Positions 9,171 to 21,229 of a stretch of 64,000 nucleotides of DNA are shown one piece after another. The position numbers were made by a program, and so were the translations under genes. The stretch is taken from positions 28,706,001 to 28,770,000 of the forward strand of contig CM060731.1 of assembly GCA_030704615.1 (NCBI GenBank). Reading direction: 5' to 3'. The notes beneath the pieces were generated by a model that saw only the letters and a list, made by a program, of their open reading frames with translations, did not search any database and was not told the DNA's origin. The stretch comes from Takakia lepidozioides (taxonomy: Eukaryota; Streptophyta; Takakiopsida; Takakiales; Takakiaceae). Numbering within the stretch: the stretch's first letter is position 1; each line of letters starts with the position of its first letter.

Positions 9171-10768
9171 GATGTTTGTAACAATGAATAAGTCATTGGG
9201 CAAGAGATGTAGGAAGAAAAAAACTGAGTTGGCCAAGAAGAAAATTGAGCAAAGTTGAAAATCGAAAGAATGTCAAGCTGAGTGACGTGCTTTTGTGTGT
9301 GCATTTGTTGTCTTTTGCAAATCCGATATATAGATTTTGGAGCATCCTCATACTGATCATATTGCAGATAGTGGTTAAACAACTATGAGAGCATTATACA
9401 TAGGGATAATTCTACTCAAAAAGCCATTACAAAGAGGAAGTATAGATATTGTGATGTAATATAAAGATAACACCACAATTGGATTACTCATGACTGAAGC
9501 TTGCATGTCCTTGGGATGGCCAACAATCTTTTCTCTGTCTATAAAGCAAAGAGAGAAGGCTCCGGCCAAAACCGGCGTAACTAAAAGCCACTTCCCCTTG
9601 CGGTACCATCGTCCCTCGGTTACATGGTGTCCCTTGGACACCTGCTTTATCCAAAGGGCCCACCCCCGAAAGGGGGTTACCTATGGTGCTGGAGGAAGAT
9701 TGGATTCAAGTTGCCGCTTGTGGGTAATGATAGCCGTGAGGGAACGGAGCGCTGTGAGGTGTATTTCCTTACTGGAGGCACAAGAGGAGCCTGTGAACGG
9801 GCAAATCAAAAACCCAGTTGTCCTTTGAAGCACCTAAAAGGAAATGGGGTGGTTGTTAACGTAGTGGGGCTTGTGCATTCAGTCCTAGTTTCTTACTTCC
9901 TTCTTTTCAGAACTAGATCTTTTTTAGTCTCCCTCTTTTGGGGCTGTTGCTCCCGAGTTCATCTTTTGAGATATTTAGTTTCTAGATAGATGTTTCATAG
10001 TACTTACCCTTGCTGCATTCAGTATCTCTATGCTGCAGGGTCTACAGTCTGGTGAAATGTGCTCCCCTCTTATATCTTGCCATGTTCATCTCTGCTTGTG
10101 ACGTATAGTATTAGCTGTTGTTATGGTTCATTCTCACAGTTTCTTCATTTCCATTTTATCTCCCCCCTCTCTGTAGAATTGAAGTGGAATCTCAGTCCTC
10201 CGCATTATGGCTCTCTGTGAGGTTATTTTTTTCTTACCTCTTTTAATAAAGTTCTACAGGGCTCCAATCCCCCTATACATTAAAAATAAAATAAAATAAA
10301 ATCGTTCTTCCAATATGCATAGATTGATGCCAAGCCATCTCAGGCAGGTGTGATACTCACCGCTGATTGATCGATTTATTTTTATAAGTGTTAATTTTAA
10401 TGACCTGGTATTTCATATGTGTTAATTTTGTAAGTGTTAAAGATTGTCGGTGGAAACTTCCTAACTGTTAACCGTTAAAGGACGAGACCTCTTTTTGGAT
10501 TTTGGGACAAAACCGGCCCCACCTTCACACGTCAGCCTCTAGCTCCCTACCCCCCTTCATCCATATGGATGAACCGTACAAAGTCATACCTACCTACCAG
10601 ATGCATATGCACCCCAAATTTGGGGAGATTCCGCCATTTTGTTTGGGAGATTATAACAATTGAAAATGGTGCATTTTTTGGAAAATGAAAAAGAAACCCA
10701 AAACTTGATGTTTGACCAAGAAAAAAATCAATGTTACAAAATAATTCTGGGAAAAAAAGTGTCATATT
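9171..10768. other. Repeat-derived DNA without genes
   Basis: The segment at about 9553-9625 (CTCCGGCCAAAACCGGCGTA and following) matches 25318-25390 inside a MITE. A stretch ending in several TAAAA units (about 10285-10302), preceded by TTAATAAAGTTCTACAGGGC, looks like the 3' tail of a non-LTR element. No open frame here has a recognisable product. Confidence 0.45.
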
Positions 10769-11885
10769 CTAGTGTAGTGCTACATCCCAAACCCTCACAA
10801 TTTTACTTGTCCTGAACCTATTTCGAAATGTTGTATTCAAGCCATTCCAGGTTAGGAAATGATTATCAGGGAATCTTGCATACCATTCACTTGCTTTCTT
10901 GATAAGTGAACAAGGAAACAGTCTCATCTTGGCATCATCGCCATTCTCATTGTTCACTATACACATGTGCTCAAATTGGCTAATGTGTACATCGGGATCC
11001 CCTTTTCCGGAATATTGGAAAGGGTGGTTTTGCCCGTGTTGGTTGCAACGCCATCTGTGGCCCTACCTTCTGCCCACTGACAGGTGCTGGCACCCTTGCT
11101 GGTGCTGGTCCTTCTGGACCTGTTGTTTTTGTGGTGGATCTTCCACCAAGTGGTGGCCCTTGAGCACTCCTTGCTTCTGGCCCCACGATATTCACAGTAT
11201 TCCCAGCTTCAGTTGCACTACTTCCCACACTCCCTGTCCCCCCAGAGCCAGATCCAGGCAGCCCGCCTGATCCCCCTGAGCCGACACCTTCGTTGGCCTG
11301 TGATCCAAGTGCTCCACTTGATCCAGGTCCAACGGGTTGGGATGTCCTGGTTGTAGTCTCAACCTCAGCTGTTGGGTCTACTTCTTCATATTCTTCCTCT
11401 TCTAATTTCTTCTCTCTGTTTTCATCCTCCAAGTTCTGCCCTTGGGTTTCTTCTTCACTCATATAACTCAACTGTAATGGTGTTGGAGAGTCTGAACTCT
11501 CCGTTGGCTCTGCCACATCCTCTTCTCCTTCTTCACCTTCTGCTTCAGAAACTGGAGTTCCTGCTTTTGGTGTTCCATGCCAACTCTTATCAAAGATTTC
11601 TGTCAAGTCTTTTATCCAAGGATGTACCTCAGATCTTTCACCTCGTGATTGATCTTCTTCCTGTACCAATTCCCTTAATCTTTCTTGCAAAGAAACAGAA
11701 GGAGTGGCATCCAACTCTAGTTCTTCCGGTATAGGTGATGCACTCTTTGATCTTGATGGTGTGAGAGGTCCAGATGATTCCCCTATGTCTATTCCTCTCT
11801 CCCAAAGATATGGATAATTAGCTTTCAGATAGCTTTCTCTTTTTGCTGAATATCTCTGTCGTCTAGCTTCTCTTTCATCACTCAT
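10769..11885 (-). pseudogene. Truncated retrotransposon gag
   Basis: A 301-codon frame (start 11885) encodes an acidic, Glu/Ser/Gly-rich N-terminal region ending ...FPIFRKRG. One frame over it continues as DPDVHISQFEHM, then NENGDDAKMRLFPCSLIKKA, SEWYARFPDNHFLTWNGLNT. This is the conserved core of Ty3 gag domains. A frameshift near 11000 separates the two parts, and the gag stops short of any zinc knuckle, so the copy is dead and truncated. No LTRs were identified. Confidence 0.75.
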
Positions 11886-12136
11886 GTCCCATGTCTTTCA
11901 TTTCTTTTAATGTGGCAATAACCAAAACTCTCTTCTGTAATATCTCTCGTATATGCCTGGGTTTCTTTCAAGCTTCAATGCACCCTTGGCTATACTTGAA
12001 GTCTCCGTTACCATATAACCATATGGCAAACAAGTCCCAAATATCAGGTGAATTTGCCAAAAATTAAGCGGGGGTGCTTTGTATGTGAAATCTGGGGGGT
12101 AAATTATATCACTAGAAAAAAAACGCGGAATAACCA

Positions 12137-13160
12137 TTGGCCCTTTAACCACTACTGTCTTTTCCCACTCTATAAACCACTAGTAACCACTTGTCAATGG
12201 TTAATCCCGATGAAATGCCACGGTGGCATCACAGACAGTGGTTGGAAGTGGTTTCAACCACTCAGTAGTCCACGTGTAATAATTTATTTATTATTTGGTA
12301 ATATATTTGAGTTAATAAATATAATATTCCACGTGGACGGGTGCAGTGGTACATTGTGAGTGGTTATAGACACCTCAGTGATGGGAAGTGGTTGAAACCA
12401 CTTGCTACTCCACATGTAATAATTCGAATTTTATTATGCTTTATGATTTAAAAATATATTTTAATCAATAAATATAATATTCCACGTGGACGGGGACAGT
12501 GCACGTTGATCTTGAGTGGTTAAAGACACCTCTTTGATTTGTACCACTTTGACATGTAGAGTGGTTGGTGAAAGACACTGCAGTAATTGGAACCACAATT
12601 CTAGTGGTCACTCATGAGTGGTTGCCTACAATCTGATAAGGTAAATCTGCATTTTCTCCAATGTCCCATTGATCTACGTCCGCCACAATCATTTTTGCTC
12701 TTGGATCCTTTTGAAGGACTACCTTCCACTCCGAACTTGGGAACTCATCCGAAAAGAACACATAATTCCACTTGAGATGGAAAGATGAACGGCTCTTCAT
12801 TTCGGGTAACATCCTCCCAAAATTCGCAAGTAGAAAATCATAAGAATCCCGCTTCATTGTAGCATTTTGTCCAACGAGGTTGGCCCTCACCCAAACATAA
12901 TGAAATACAATGGGGTGCACTCGTCCATAATCCAGTTTCAAGATCTCTTTGATAACCCCAACGTACTCTAATGGTGACGTGACTGGATTTCTATTATGCA
13001 CACCTCATTGATTTGTACCACTTTGACAGTGGTGGAGAGTGGGTGGTGAAAGACACCGCAATAATTGGAACCACTACTCCAGTGGTCGCTAATGAGTGGT
13101 TGCCTACACAATAGTGATTGGTATCACTTCTGTGGTGATACATGAAAAACTTTAAGTGGT
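12137..13160. repeat. Left subterminal repeats of the CACTA element
   Basis: Many copies of AGTGGTT and its complement AACCACT in both orientations, within longer repeated blocks such as TTCCACGTGGACGGG (two copies, near 12328 and 12479). Subterminal transposase-binding arrays of this kind are typical of CACTA elements. The coding remnant at 12612-13001 interrupts the array. Confidence 0.8.
12612..13001 (-). pseudogene. DUF4216 fragment of a CACTA-associated protein
   Basis: This 129-codon frame contains YVGVIKEILKLDYG, VHPIVFHYVWV, FLLANFGRMLP, NYVFFSDEFPSSEWKVVLQK and DPRAKMIVADVDQW. That is the characteristic order of the DUF4216 domain found at the C-terminus of plant CACTA/TNP2-type proteins. 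The rest of the transposase is missing. It lies inside the element defined by the CACTAG ends, which supports the classification. Its molecular function is unknown. Confidence 0.8.
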
Positions 13161-13479
13161 TTATGCACATGTGACAGATTTGAAAAACAGACAAGTGTCC
13201 AGACCATTGTACACTACAACACACCCTCGGTTTTTCAACATGTCAGTTTGACGATCTTTTTGACCATTTAAAATAACTACATTATGGACTGTAGTTAGTT
13301 GTGGAAACTCACTAAAAGATGAATGGATGAAATTAGAATGGATGGATGAACCAATAAAGTTAAAACCAAATGAACGGATGGATAGATAGATGGAAAACCC
13401 AAAATCCATCCATTTACGATACATTCATCCAAATATTTCAAAATGGATTTAGGGTTGTGGGATTGCGTTCAGCTAAGTT

Positions 13480-14224
13480 ATGGGACTTGATCGTTTTGAT
13501 GTGTTTGCGTGGGATGATCTGCAGGATATGCATAGCTTGGGTGGACAACCGCAATCACAACGTGTAGGTAGTTTTTTCTTAGCACGATGTGAAGAAGTTT
13601 GTCCATCTTGCAAATGTCGGATCTTGGCTCCTGTTAGTACCACGATTTGGTATTCTTCGTGATGTTTACAAGGTTCTTGGGAGAGTCGTCTTGGTCTTAG
13701 CAGGTTGTGTTTCAATCTTCGCCCGCTCAGCTTCACCGTGGTGGTTTTCATTGACCAATCTGACATTACCTAACTACAGACACAAGTAGCATACACAAGA
13801 GGTGGTCAGTCAAATCCTCGATGGGTCATGACACAAGGTCGAGGACAACGTGGTGAGGGCACCTTCTTCTTTGACCTATTCAGCCTATTTTGCGCTCTTA
13901 TCAGACTCAGCCCTGAATTTGCAGCACGGAGCAAAGCTGGCATGAGGTTTTTAAAGATCCTTCACGATGGTGGGACAACCACAATTGCAAGGTGTGGTTT
14001 TTTCTTAATGTACGATGTGAAGAAGTTTGTCCATCCTGCACATGTCGGCTTTTGGCTACTGGGAACATGATTTGGTATTCTTTGTGATGTTTACAAGGTT
14101 CTTGTGAGAGTCAGCTTGGTCTTAGAGGCCATGTTTCAATCTCTGCCCGCTCAACTGCACCGTGGTGGTTCTCACAGACCAATCCGACATTACCTGGCTC
14201 CAAACACAAGTAGCACACACAATA
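13480..14224 (+). repeat. Tandem duplication of a ~440-bp unit inside the CACTA element
   Basis: The block from about 13560 to 13925 is repeated from about 13995. Shared landmarks are GATGTGAAGAAGTTTGTCCA, TTTGGTATTCTT, GATGTTTACAAGGTTCTTG, CACCGTGGTGG and ACACAAGTAGCA. The second unit is cut at 14224 by the Ty3 element and resumes after it at 21195 with the CAGTCAAATC...GGGTCATGACACAA segment. Confidence 0.75.
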
Positions 14225-14948
14225 TGTCGCGGCCCTTTGCCTTGAGGGCAGGGGGTCGGGACACATGAGGGGCTGCCCCTGTGGTGGGGGCAGCGGCAGC
14301 GATAGGTATGGGGGGCTGAAGCACCCTTGAGTGCCCAAGGCACTCAAGGAGGCGGAGGCGCTCACTAGGTGGAGCCCCGCACACCGGGTTGCGGTGGAGG
14401 TGGCTCCACAAGGGGTGGTGGTAGCTTAGTGGGACTTAGTGGGGGTGGCATAGGACTCACCATGGGGTGGAGACCTCGAGGTGGGAGTCGTGGGGAGTCT
14501 TGGGACTCATCACGGTCCATTGGGGCCGCGGTGAGTGGGCCAAGACTCACCGCGACTCACCACCGGGAGTCGAGGGTTTTCGTGGTGGTTCGCCATAAAA
14601 TGGCATGGCTGGTTATGAAACCCCCGCGGACAGCTACAGAAGTATATATAGGGAGTAGTAACCCCGAGAACGGTGCAAGCCCGTTGGTGACCAAAAACTA
14701 GTGAGTAAGCGAGCGAGCCGGAAAGCGACCAAAGAGTGGGGAGCTGTTCCGGACTGCCATCTACCAAAGGGAATTCTCCTAGTCCCAAATAGGTGGAGGG
14801 TTTAGAGGGAAGCGGAAGGGGACCGTTATGTCCCGGTGAGCAGCCGAAACTCCAAGTTGGCCCGGCGGCCAGGTTGGGAGTCAGGCGCGCGCATCAAAGC
14901 GAGTAACTATGACTTGAAGGGGAGTTTACCGAACTGAGGTGTGCGACA
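14225..14948 (+). repeat. 5' LTR
   Basis: 724 bp, with the short inverted ends TGTCGC/GCGACA. A TATATATA box at about 14643-14650 is a plausible core promoter for the element. No base difference from the right LTR was found on reading. Confidence 0.96.
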
Positions 14949-14950
14949 CT

Positions 14951-14962
14951 TGGTATCAGAGC
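14951..14962 (+). promoter_or_regulatory. Primer-binding site, initiator tRNA-Met type
   Basis: TGGTATCAGAGC begins two bases after the LTR end. It is complementary to the 3' end of initiator tRNA-Met, the usual primer for plant Ty3 elements. Confidence 0.93.
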
Positions 14963-15003
14963 TTAGAGTTCAGTACGCGATCGTCCTTGGGATTGGCCTC
15001 ATC

Positions 15004-17622
15004 ATGGGGTCGGGCAAGCCGAAGCGAAAGCGGAACGGCCCAAAAGATGATGATCCCGGTGAGCCCGATGGGGGCGACGTGTCACCGAGGCGGCCGTTTG
15101 AGGAAGCGATTAATGTTTCCGAAAACGAGGCCGCTCAGGAGCGGGAGGAATCCGAGGAGTCGGAGCCCGAGGAATCTTTGAGAGCTCCGACAAACCAAGA
15201 GATGCCTCCCATGCCGGCAGCCTTTTGGGAAGGGTTGTTGGCGCAGTTTGGCGGGACGTTGAAAGACGTGTTGAAGGCGGCTAATGCCACTTCCACCAAG
15301 GCAAAGTTTAAGGTGAAGCCTAAGGAACCCGGCACCTTCGAGGGCGTTCGAAACCGGAAGGCACTCAACACCTGGCTCCTGGAGCTAGAGCAGTACTTCC
15401 GGGCGGCCAAGTTGAGTGACGAGGATCGGGTGGAAGTGGCTCCCACCTATTTGAGGGGCTATGCTCAACAATGGTGGCAGAAACGCCTTCACGACCGAGG
15501 CCCAAGCCCGGAAACCTTGAACTGGAGTGAGTTCAAGGAATTGATGAAGAGACAGTTTGTGCCCCTCAACGCATCCTGGCTTGCCCGGGACAAGATGAGG
15601 AATTTGAAGCAAACAGATGACATTCGGGGGTATGTCCAGGCTTTCAATGTGCTGTTGCTCGAAGTCGCGGACATGGCAGAACCAGAAATGGTCTTCAACT
15701 TTGTGGCGGGACTGGCCCCATGGGCTAGGCGGAAGTTGGAGGAGAAGCCACCCAAGACTTTGAACGAGGCAATTGAGAGAGCTGAATGTTTCTCGGATGT
15801 CCCTAGGGGTGAGAGACAAGGCCGTACGGAGCTGAACCACAAGAAGACCCGGCGGGAAGGTGACTCCTCCCGACCGGAAAAGAAGTGGGATAGGCCACGC
15901 GGCGAAAATGGCACGTGGAAATCGAAGGGAGGTCCTTCACACGTCAAGGCGGCACCCGGTGCTTCGAAAGGAAAAGCGGGTGGAGCGACTTATGGCGGAC
16001 AGAAGGCGACCTTTGATGGAGTGTGTTTCAATTGCGGGGAGCCCGGGCACATGGCCAAGAAGTGCACGAAGCCCCGGCAATTGAACATGACTCGGGCGAC
16101 CACGGAGCTGTCGGAAGATACCATCAGTCGTTTGGTGGAAGCGGTGGTCGCCAGGACTTGCAAGGTAGGCAAATTTTCTTGTGAGTTGTATCAGGAAACT
16201 AGCGCCTTACGAAAAGGGAGTCAGTTATTGTTCGTGGATGGGATAATATCCGGAACTAATGTGTCGTTGTTGGTGGACACAGGAGCGTCGCACTCCTTCA
16301 TGACGCCGGCGGCGGCGCGAAAGTTGGGACTCCCGACAAGTGACGTGGGGGCCTCTATTGAGGTGCGCTCTGCCAAAGGAGAACCTCAGTTGGCGACAAG
16401 GTTGGCGTTTGATGTTCCTCTTCAACTGGGGAGTTGGGAGGGACGTGAGAACTTCACTATCTGCGAGATCGATGGAGTGGATCTCATTTTGGGAATGACC
16501 TTTTTGAACAAATCCGGAGCGGTCATAGATGGCCGCAAGAGAGTAGTCACGCTGCCATGTGGGAATGGTGGCGAGGTTTTACGAGTGTCGGAAACGCCCA
16601 AATCCGTGGGAGGGCGAATAAACCTTCTATCAGCAAAGGAGTGGGCCGTGGAGGAGACACACGAGTCCCAGTTTTTGCTTTACATTAGAGAAGTGAAAGG
16701 AGAAGGCGATGGGGAGCCGAGCCCAGATTGGATCAAGGGGATTTTGGAGAAATACCAGGATGTGATGCCGGAGGATTTACCAAGCGGCTTGCCACCGCGA
16801 AGAGGAGTTGACCACAAAATTGAGGTGATACCGGGATCGGAACCGCCTGCCAAGGCGCCCTACCGGTTGAGCCACAAAGAGTTGGTCGAGCTGAAGACTC
16901 AGCTCAAAGATCTAATGTCAAAGGGGTACATCCGGCCGAGTAAGTCACCTTACGGAGCCCCGGTGCTATTTGCAGACAAGAAGGATGGGACGCTGCGGAT
17001 GTGTGTCGATTACAGGGCTCTGAATAAGGTGACTATCAAAAACCGGTACCCTTTGCCAAGGATCGACGACCTTTTCGATCGGTTGGCAGGAGCGAAGTAT
17101 TTCAGCCGGATCGACTTGCGCTCCGGCTATCACCAAATTCGGGTGGCGGAAGGAGATGAGGAGAAGACCGCGTGCAGGACAAGGTATGGTTCATATGAGT
17201 TCTTGGTGATGCCTTTTGGGCTCACCAATGCACCAGCGACATTTAGCACGCTGATGAACAGCCTTTTCCAGGAGTGGTTGGATGAGTTTGTGATCGTGTA
17301 CATCGACGACATCTTGGTGTACTCGAAAACAAAGGAGGAGCACCTGGAGCACCTCAAAAGGGTGTTCCAAAAATTGCGAGAAGGGAAGCTGTATGCCAAA
17401 GCTTCAAAGTGCGAATTCGGGGTCACAAAAGTGGAGTTCTTGGGGCACGTGATTACACAGGATGGGATCAAAATGGATGACAGAAAGGTGAGGGCGATCT
17501 TGGACTGGGAGCCTCCGACTTCGGTCCCGGGGTGCGATCTTCCTAGGACTCGCCTCCTATTACCGGAAGTATGTGAGAAATTTCGCCAAGATCGCGGGGC
17601 CGCTGTCGGACCTTCTGTGTAA
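15004..17622 (+). CDS. Ty3 gag-protease-reverse transcriptase polyprotein (first part)
   Basis: The likely start is [10 protein letters not shown] at 15004; an earlier in-frame ATG at 14941 would overlap the LTR end. In order: an acidic N-terminus, a Retrotrans_gag core ([30 protein letters not shown]), a basic linker, a CCHC knuckle [14 protein letters not shown] (16024-16065), a retropepsin with [12 protein letters not shown], and reverse transcriptase with [16 protein letters not shown] and the catalytic YIDDILVYS (about 17300). The frame goes wrong after DWEPPTSVP, in a GGGG/TCTTCC context near 17530-17545, and ends at 17622. A net frameshift, possibly two single-base losses, separates it from the second part. 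Unless this is a sequence error, this copy is not autonomous. Confidence 0.95.
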   Translation: MGSGKPKRKRNGPKDDDPGEPDGGDVSPRRPFEEAINVSENEAAQEREESEESEPEESLRAPTNQEMPPMPAAFWEGLLAQFGGTLKDVLKAANATSTKAKFKVKPKEPGTFEGVRNRKALNTWLLELEQYFRAAKLSDEDRVEVAPTYLRGYAQQWWQKRLHDRGPSPETLNWSEFKELMKRQFVPLNASWLARDKMRNLKQTDDIRGYVQAFNVLLLEVADMAEPEMVFNFVAGLAPWARRKLEEKPPKTLNEAIERAECFSDVPRGERQGRTELNHKKTRREGDSSRPEKKWDRPRGENGTWKSKGGPSHVKAAPGASKGKAGGATYGGQKATFDGVCFNCGEPGHMAKKCTKPRQLNMTRATTELSEDTISRLVEAVVARTCKVGKFSCELYQETSALRKGSQLLFVDGIISGTNVSLLVDTGASHSFMTPAAARKLGLPTSDVGASIEVRSAKGEPQLATRLAFDVPLQLGSWEGRENFTICEIDGVDLILGMTFLNKSGAVIDGRKRVVTLPCGNGGEVLRVSETPKSVGGRINLLSAKEWAVEETHESQFLLYIREVKGEGDGEPSPDWIKGILEKYQDVMPEDLPSGLPPRRGVDHKIEVIPGSEPPAKAPYRLSHKELVELKTQLKDLMSKGYIRPSKSPYGAPVLFADKKDGTLRMCVDYRALNKVTIKNRYPLPRIDDLFDRLAGAKYFSRIDLRSGYHQIRVAEGDEEKTACRTRYGSYEFLVMPFGLTNAPATFSTLMNSLFQEWLDEFVIVYIDDILVYSKTKEEHLEHLKRVFQKLREGKLYAKASKCEFGVTKVEFLGHVITQDGIKMDDRKVRAILDWEPPTSVPGCDLPRTRLLLPEVCEKFRQDRGAAVGPSV

Positions 17623-19564
17623 ATCCAAAGTCTGGGTATGGAACACATTTTGTGGCCAAGCTTTTGCTGAATTGAAGCAGCGGATGACGGAAGCTCCAGT
17701 CTTAAAAATCCCGGAGTTCGATCGTCCGTTTGAGATTCATACAGATGCATCGGACTTCGCAATTGGGGGTGTACTTATGCAAGATGGACGTCCAGTGGCT
17801 TACGAAAGTAAGAAACTGAATGAAGTGGAGCGACGGTGGCCGACGCACGAAAAAGAGATGAAGGCGGTGGTACATTGCCTTGAACTCTGGCGCCACTATG
17901 TTGGTTCCAACCCAGTGAAGGTGTTCACGGACAATGTCACGGTGAAGTATTTTGCCACGCAGCCCAAGTTGTCCCCAAAACAACTTAGGTGGCAAGATAC
18001 TTTGGCAGTGTTCGACGTGGATATCCAGTACAAACCGGGACGGGACAATGTGGTGGCCGATGCTTTAAGTAGAAAGCAGCAGCTCTTGTTGGTGTACAAG
18101 GGCGAGACGGCGCTCCAAAGGAAGATCCGGAAGGCTTGCCGGAAGGATGAGCTGGCAAAGTGCGTGATGCAGAACTTGAGAATGGGGGTTAAATCGCAGT
18201 TCCACTTGCAAAACGGACTGCTCCGGTATAAGCAAAAACGTCTCTATGTGCCAAAGGGAGGGATCAGGGATAGTCTCTTGAGAGAATGCCATGATAGCCC
18301 GCTTGCGGGCCACGGTGGAGCCAAGCGCACTGCGGCACTCTTGAAGAAAGAGTATTTCTGGCCCAAACTGAGGGAGGAGGCAGAGGAGTATGTTAAGACA
18401 TGCACCACATGCCAACAAAACCGGAGCGAGTATAAAAAGCAAGCGGGGCTGTTACAACCCTTGCCGATTCCAGAGGGGACTTGGGAAAGCGTCTCGATGG
18501 ATTTCATGACTGCTATGCCGCTGTCAAAAGGATTCGATGCAATCATGGTGGTGGTAGATAGGTTCAGTAAAATGGCCCATTTCATCCCCACCAAGGAGAC
18601 GGCGACTGCGCAGGAGACAGGGCGACTTTACTTCGCCCACGTCTTAAAGCATCATGGAGTCCCGAAGGATATTGTCTCGGACCGCGATCCAAAGTTTACG
18701 AGTAAATTCTGGAGAGCACTTTGGAAGAAGATGGGGACGAGGCTGAAGATGAGCACCGCCTTCCGACCTACGACGGACGGCCAAACGGAAAGAGTGAATT
18801 CCGTAGTGAAGCAATTCTTGCGGAATTACGTGTCGGCAGACCAATCAGACTGGATGGAACACTTAGACGCGGCAGAGTTCTGTTATAATAACACAGAACA
18901 CTCCGCGACGGGAGTTTCCCCTTTTGTGTTGGTCTATGGAAAAGCACCTCTGGTGCCGACAAGTTGGGCCGCCCAGGACGTTGAGGAACCGGCAGTAGCG
19001 GCGGTACTGGAAGAACGCGAGCGTTTGTTGAAGCTCGCAAAGTACAACATTGCCAAAGCTAGGAAACGGTATGAAAGGCAGGCGAATCGGAAGCGGAGGG
19101 AAGTGAAGTTTGAGGCAGGCACAGAGGTCTGGTTGAACATCAAGAATTTTCGACTACCTCCGGAAATGAGTCCGAAGTTCGTACCTCCGTATGCGGGTCC
19201 CTTTCGCATTCGGAGGGTTATGAATGAGGATGTGTATGAATTGGAGCTGCCAGCAAACAGCAAGGTGCACCCAGTATTCCATGTCTCCCTTTTGAAGCCT
19301 TACTTCAAAGATGAAGCACGTCCGAATCGGCAGCAAGTGTTGCGTCCGCCACCTATGCTGTTGGATCATGAAAATGAACCCGAGTACGAGGTGGAGGCAA
19401 TACTTAAGTCGAGGAGGTTCAAGAACCGAGAAACGGAGTATCTCGTCAAATGGAAGGGCTATCATCTTGTGGAGGCATCTTGGGTGCGTGCCTCAGAAAT
19501 GGGAAACGCATCCGAGGCAGTTGCAGCGTTCGAAGGGCGACCTCAAAAGCGGAAGAAGCGTTGA
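17573..19564 (+). CDS. Ty3 RNase H-integrase-chromodomain polyprotein (second part)
   Basis: The frame picks up the end of the reverse transcriptase thumb ([13 protein letters not shown]). RNase H follows, with [28 protein letters not shown] and [10 protein letters not shown] and ending [10 protein letters not shown]. Next are the integrase zinc finger ([11 protein letters not shown]...[13 protein letters not shown]) and the DDE core ([32 protein letters not shown]). The C-terminus is a chromodomain ([36 protein letters not shown]), which places the element among chromoviruses. Chromodomains of this group are thought to steer integration to particular chromatin (family knowledge). The stop is at 19562-19564. 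Confidence 0.95.
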   Translation: MRNFAKIAGPLSDLLCKSKVWVWNTFCGQAFAELKQRMTEAPVLKIPEFDRPFEIHTDASDFAIGGVLMQDGRPVAYESKKLNEVERRWPTHEKEMKAVVHCLELWRHYVGSNPVKVFTDNVTVKYFATQPKLSPKQLRWQDTLAVFDVDIQYKPGRDNVVADALSRKQQLLLVYKGETALQRKIRKACRKDELAKCVMQNLRMGVKSQFHLQNGLLRYKQKRLYVPKGGIRDSLLRECHDSPLAGHGGAKRTAALLKKEYFWPKLREEAEEYVKTCTTCQQNRSEYKKQAGLLQPLPIPEGTWESVSMDFMTAMPLSKGFDAIMVVVDRFSKMAHFIPTKETATAQETGRLYFAHVLKHHGVPKDIVSDRDPKFTSKFWRALWKKMGTRLKMSTAFRPTTDGQTERVNSVVKQFLRNYVSADQSDWMEHLDAAEFCYNNTEHSATGVSPFVLVYGKAPLVPTSWAAQDVEEPAVAAVLEERERLLKLAKYNIAKARKRYERQANRKRREVKFEAGTEVWLNIKNFRLPPEMSPKFVPPYAGPFRIRRVMNEDVYELELPANSKVHPVFHVSLLKPYFKDEARPNRQQVLRPPPMLLDHENEPEYEVEAILKSRRFKNRETEYLVKWKGYHLVEASWVRASEMGNASEAVAAFEGRPQKRKKR

Positions 19565-20470
19565 TGGGGACATCAACCTTGGAGCGTGGGGGAGGAAATG
19601 CATGCTTAGCCCGGTTTAGCTAGCTCAGGAATCCGATTGCAAAAACTTGTATTGTACAAAAATTTGTGATAAAGGAAATGGGTTCCAAATATTGTGCGTC
19701 CTATTGTGTTTGGAATGGCGATGCATGGTGTGGTTGGCTGGTGTGTAGAATGCATGCTAGCTTACAAAAGTGGGAGAGGTAAATTGGGTTAATCGTGTGT
19801 TTGCGCAGTGCCGAAATCGGGTGACTCCCATCCAAGGGGCAAGGAAACTTGCGCCTTATTTGGGAGTTCAAGTGCTAGTGCGCACCTGGCGCGTGCGCGT
19901 ACTATAACTGCGCTACCGAGGGGGTTGCCTTGTAGTGCGGGCTAACGCGGAAGCTACGTGCTTCCGTTCACGTACTATAATCGTGTAGACTCGGGACGAA
20001 GTCGTAGTGCGGCTTCGGCGTGTTCCCGTACCTCAGGCCAGCATTCCAAGGCGGACCCAATTGTAGTGATTGGGGCGCACGGTTGGTTCAAGGTTATCTT
20101 CCTAGTCAAAGAGGGTTCCAGGTGAACCCTTGCTCAAGGTGATGCCAAAAGCGGCATCATGAGCGATCGCAAGCAATGTTGTTGCAGTAAGGCGATTCGA
20201 TCCTCGGGGAGGATCGTTCCTTGGCCTTGAAGTAGGCCAAGAAGAGTGCACTGGGGGGAGCTGGAGAGGCTCCACCCTTGGCCGGGACTTGGAGGAAGTC
20301 GGCCGAACTAGCTAGTGGAGAGTGGAGTCAAGTGTGGGGTTTGGTTCTTTGCCATGGGACGCCATGGTACGGAAACAAACTCCTTGATGTGGGACGCCAC
20401 AACTTGGACGTTCGTTTCTACAAAATGGACAAGTCGATGAGGACATCGACTCCCTGTTGGTAGGGGTGTG
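19565..20470 (+). other. Non-coding region between pol and the 3' LTR
   Basis: About 0.9 kb with no credible frame. A purine-rich GTGGGGGAGGAAATG lies just after the stop (about 19587-19601). A shorter purine tract (GGTAGGGGTG) directly precedes the 3' LTR and is the better-placed polypurine tract candidate. An unusually long 3' interior is the only oddity. Confidence 0.6.
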
Positions 20471-21194
20471 TGTCGCGGCCCTTTGCCTTGAGGGCAGGGG
20501 GTCGGGACACATGAGGGGCTGCCCCTGTGGTGGGGGCAGCGGCAGCGATAGGTATGGGGGGCTGAAGCACCCTTGAGTGCCCAAGGCACTCAAGGAGGCG
20601 GAGGCGCTCACTAGGTGGAGCCCCGCACACCGGGTTGCGGTGGAGGTGGCTCCACAAGGGGTGGTGGTAGCTTAGTGGGACTTAGTGGGGGTGGCATAGG
20701 ACTCACCATGGGGTGGAGACCTCGAGGTGGGAGTCGTGGGGAGTCTTGGGACTCATCACGGTCCATTGGGGCCGCGGTGAGTGGGCCAAGACTCACCGCG
20801 ACTCACCACCGGGAGTCGAGGGTTTTCGTGGTGGTTCGCCATAAAATGGCATGGCTGGTTATGAAACCCCCGCGGACAGCTACAGAAGTATATATAGGGA
20901 GTAGTAACCCCGAGAACGGTGCAAGCCCGTTGGTGACCAAAAACTAGTGAGTAAGCGAGCGAGCCGGAAAGCGACCAAAGAGTGGGGAGCTGTTCCGGAC
21001 TGCCATCTACCAAAGGGAATTCTCCTAGTCCCAAATAGGTGGAGGGTTTAGAGGGAAGCGGAAGGGGACCGTTATGTCCCGGTGAGCAGCCGAAACTCCA
21101 AGTTGGCCCGGCGGCCAGGTTGGGAGTCAGGCGCGCGCATCAAAGCGAGTAACTATGACTTGAAGGGGAGTTTACCGAACTGAGGTGTGCGACA
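20471..21194 (+). repeat. 3' LTR
   Basis: 724 bp that read as identical to the left LTR. It is followed by the target duplication CAATA and then by the interrupted CACTA sequence. Confidence 0.96.
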
Positions 21195-21229
21195 CAATAG
21201 GTACTCTCAGTCAAATCTTCCATGGGTCA

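Larger units (their letters stand above)
14225..21194 (+). mobile_element. Full-length Ty3/gypsy chromovirus (LTR retrotransposon), very recent insertion
   Basis: Two 724-bp LTRs (14225-14948 and 20471-21194) begin TGTCGC and end GCGACA, and read as identical. They are flanked by a perfect 5-bp target duplication CAATA (14220-14224 and 21195-21199). A primer-binding site for initiator tRNA-Met (TGGTATCAGAGC) follows the left LTR. The interior encodes gag, a zinc knuckle, protease, reverse transcriptase, RNase H, integrase and a C-terminal chromodomain. The pol frame is broken once near 17530-17545. The element sits inside a CACTA transposon and is therefore younger than it. Confidence 0.97.

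Noticed and set aside
14369-14701. 110-codon frame present identically at 14369 and 20615
   Set aside because: It lies wholly within the LTRs and is duplicated because the LTRs are; no protein features.
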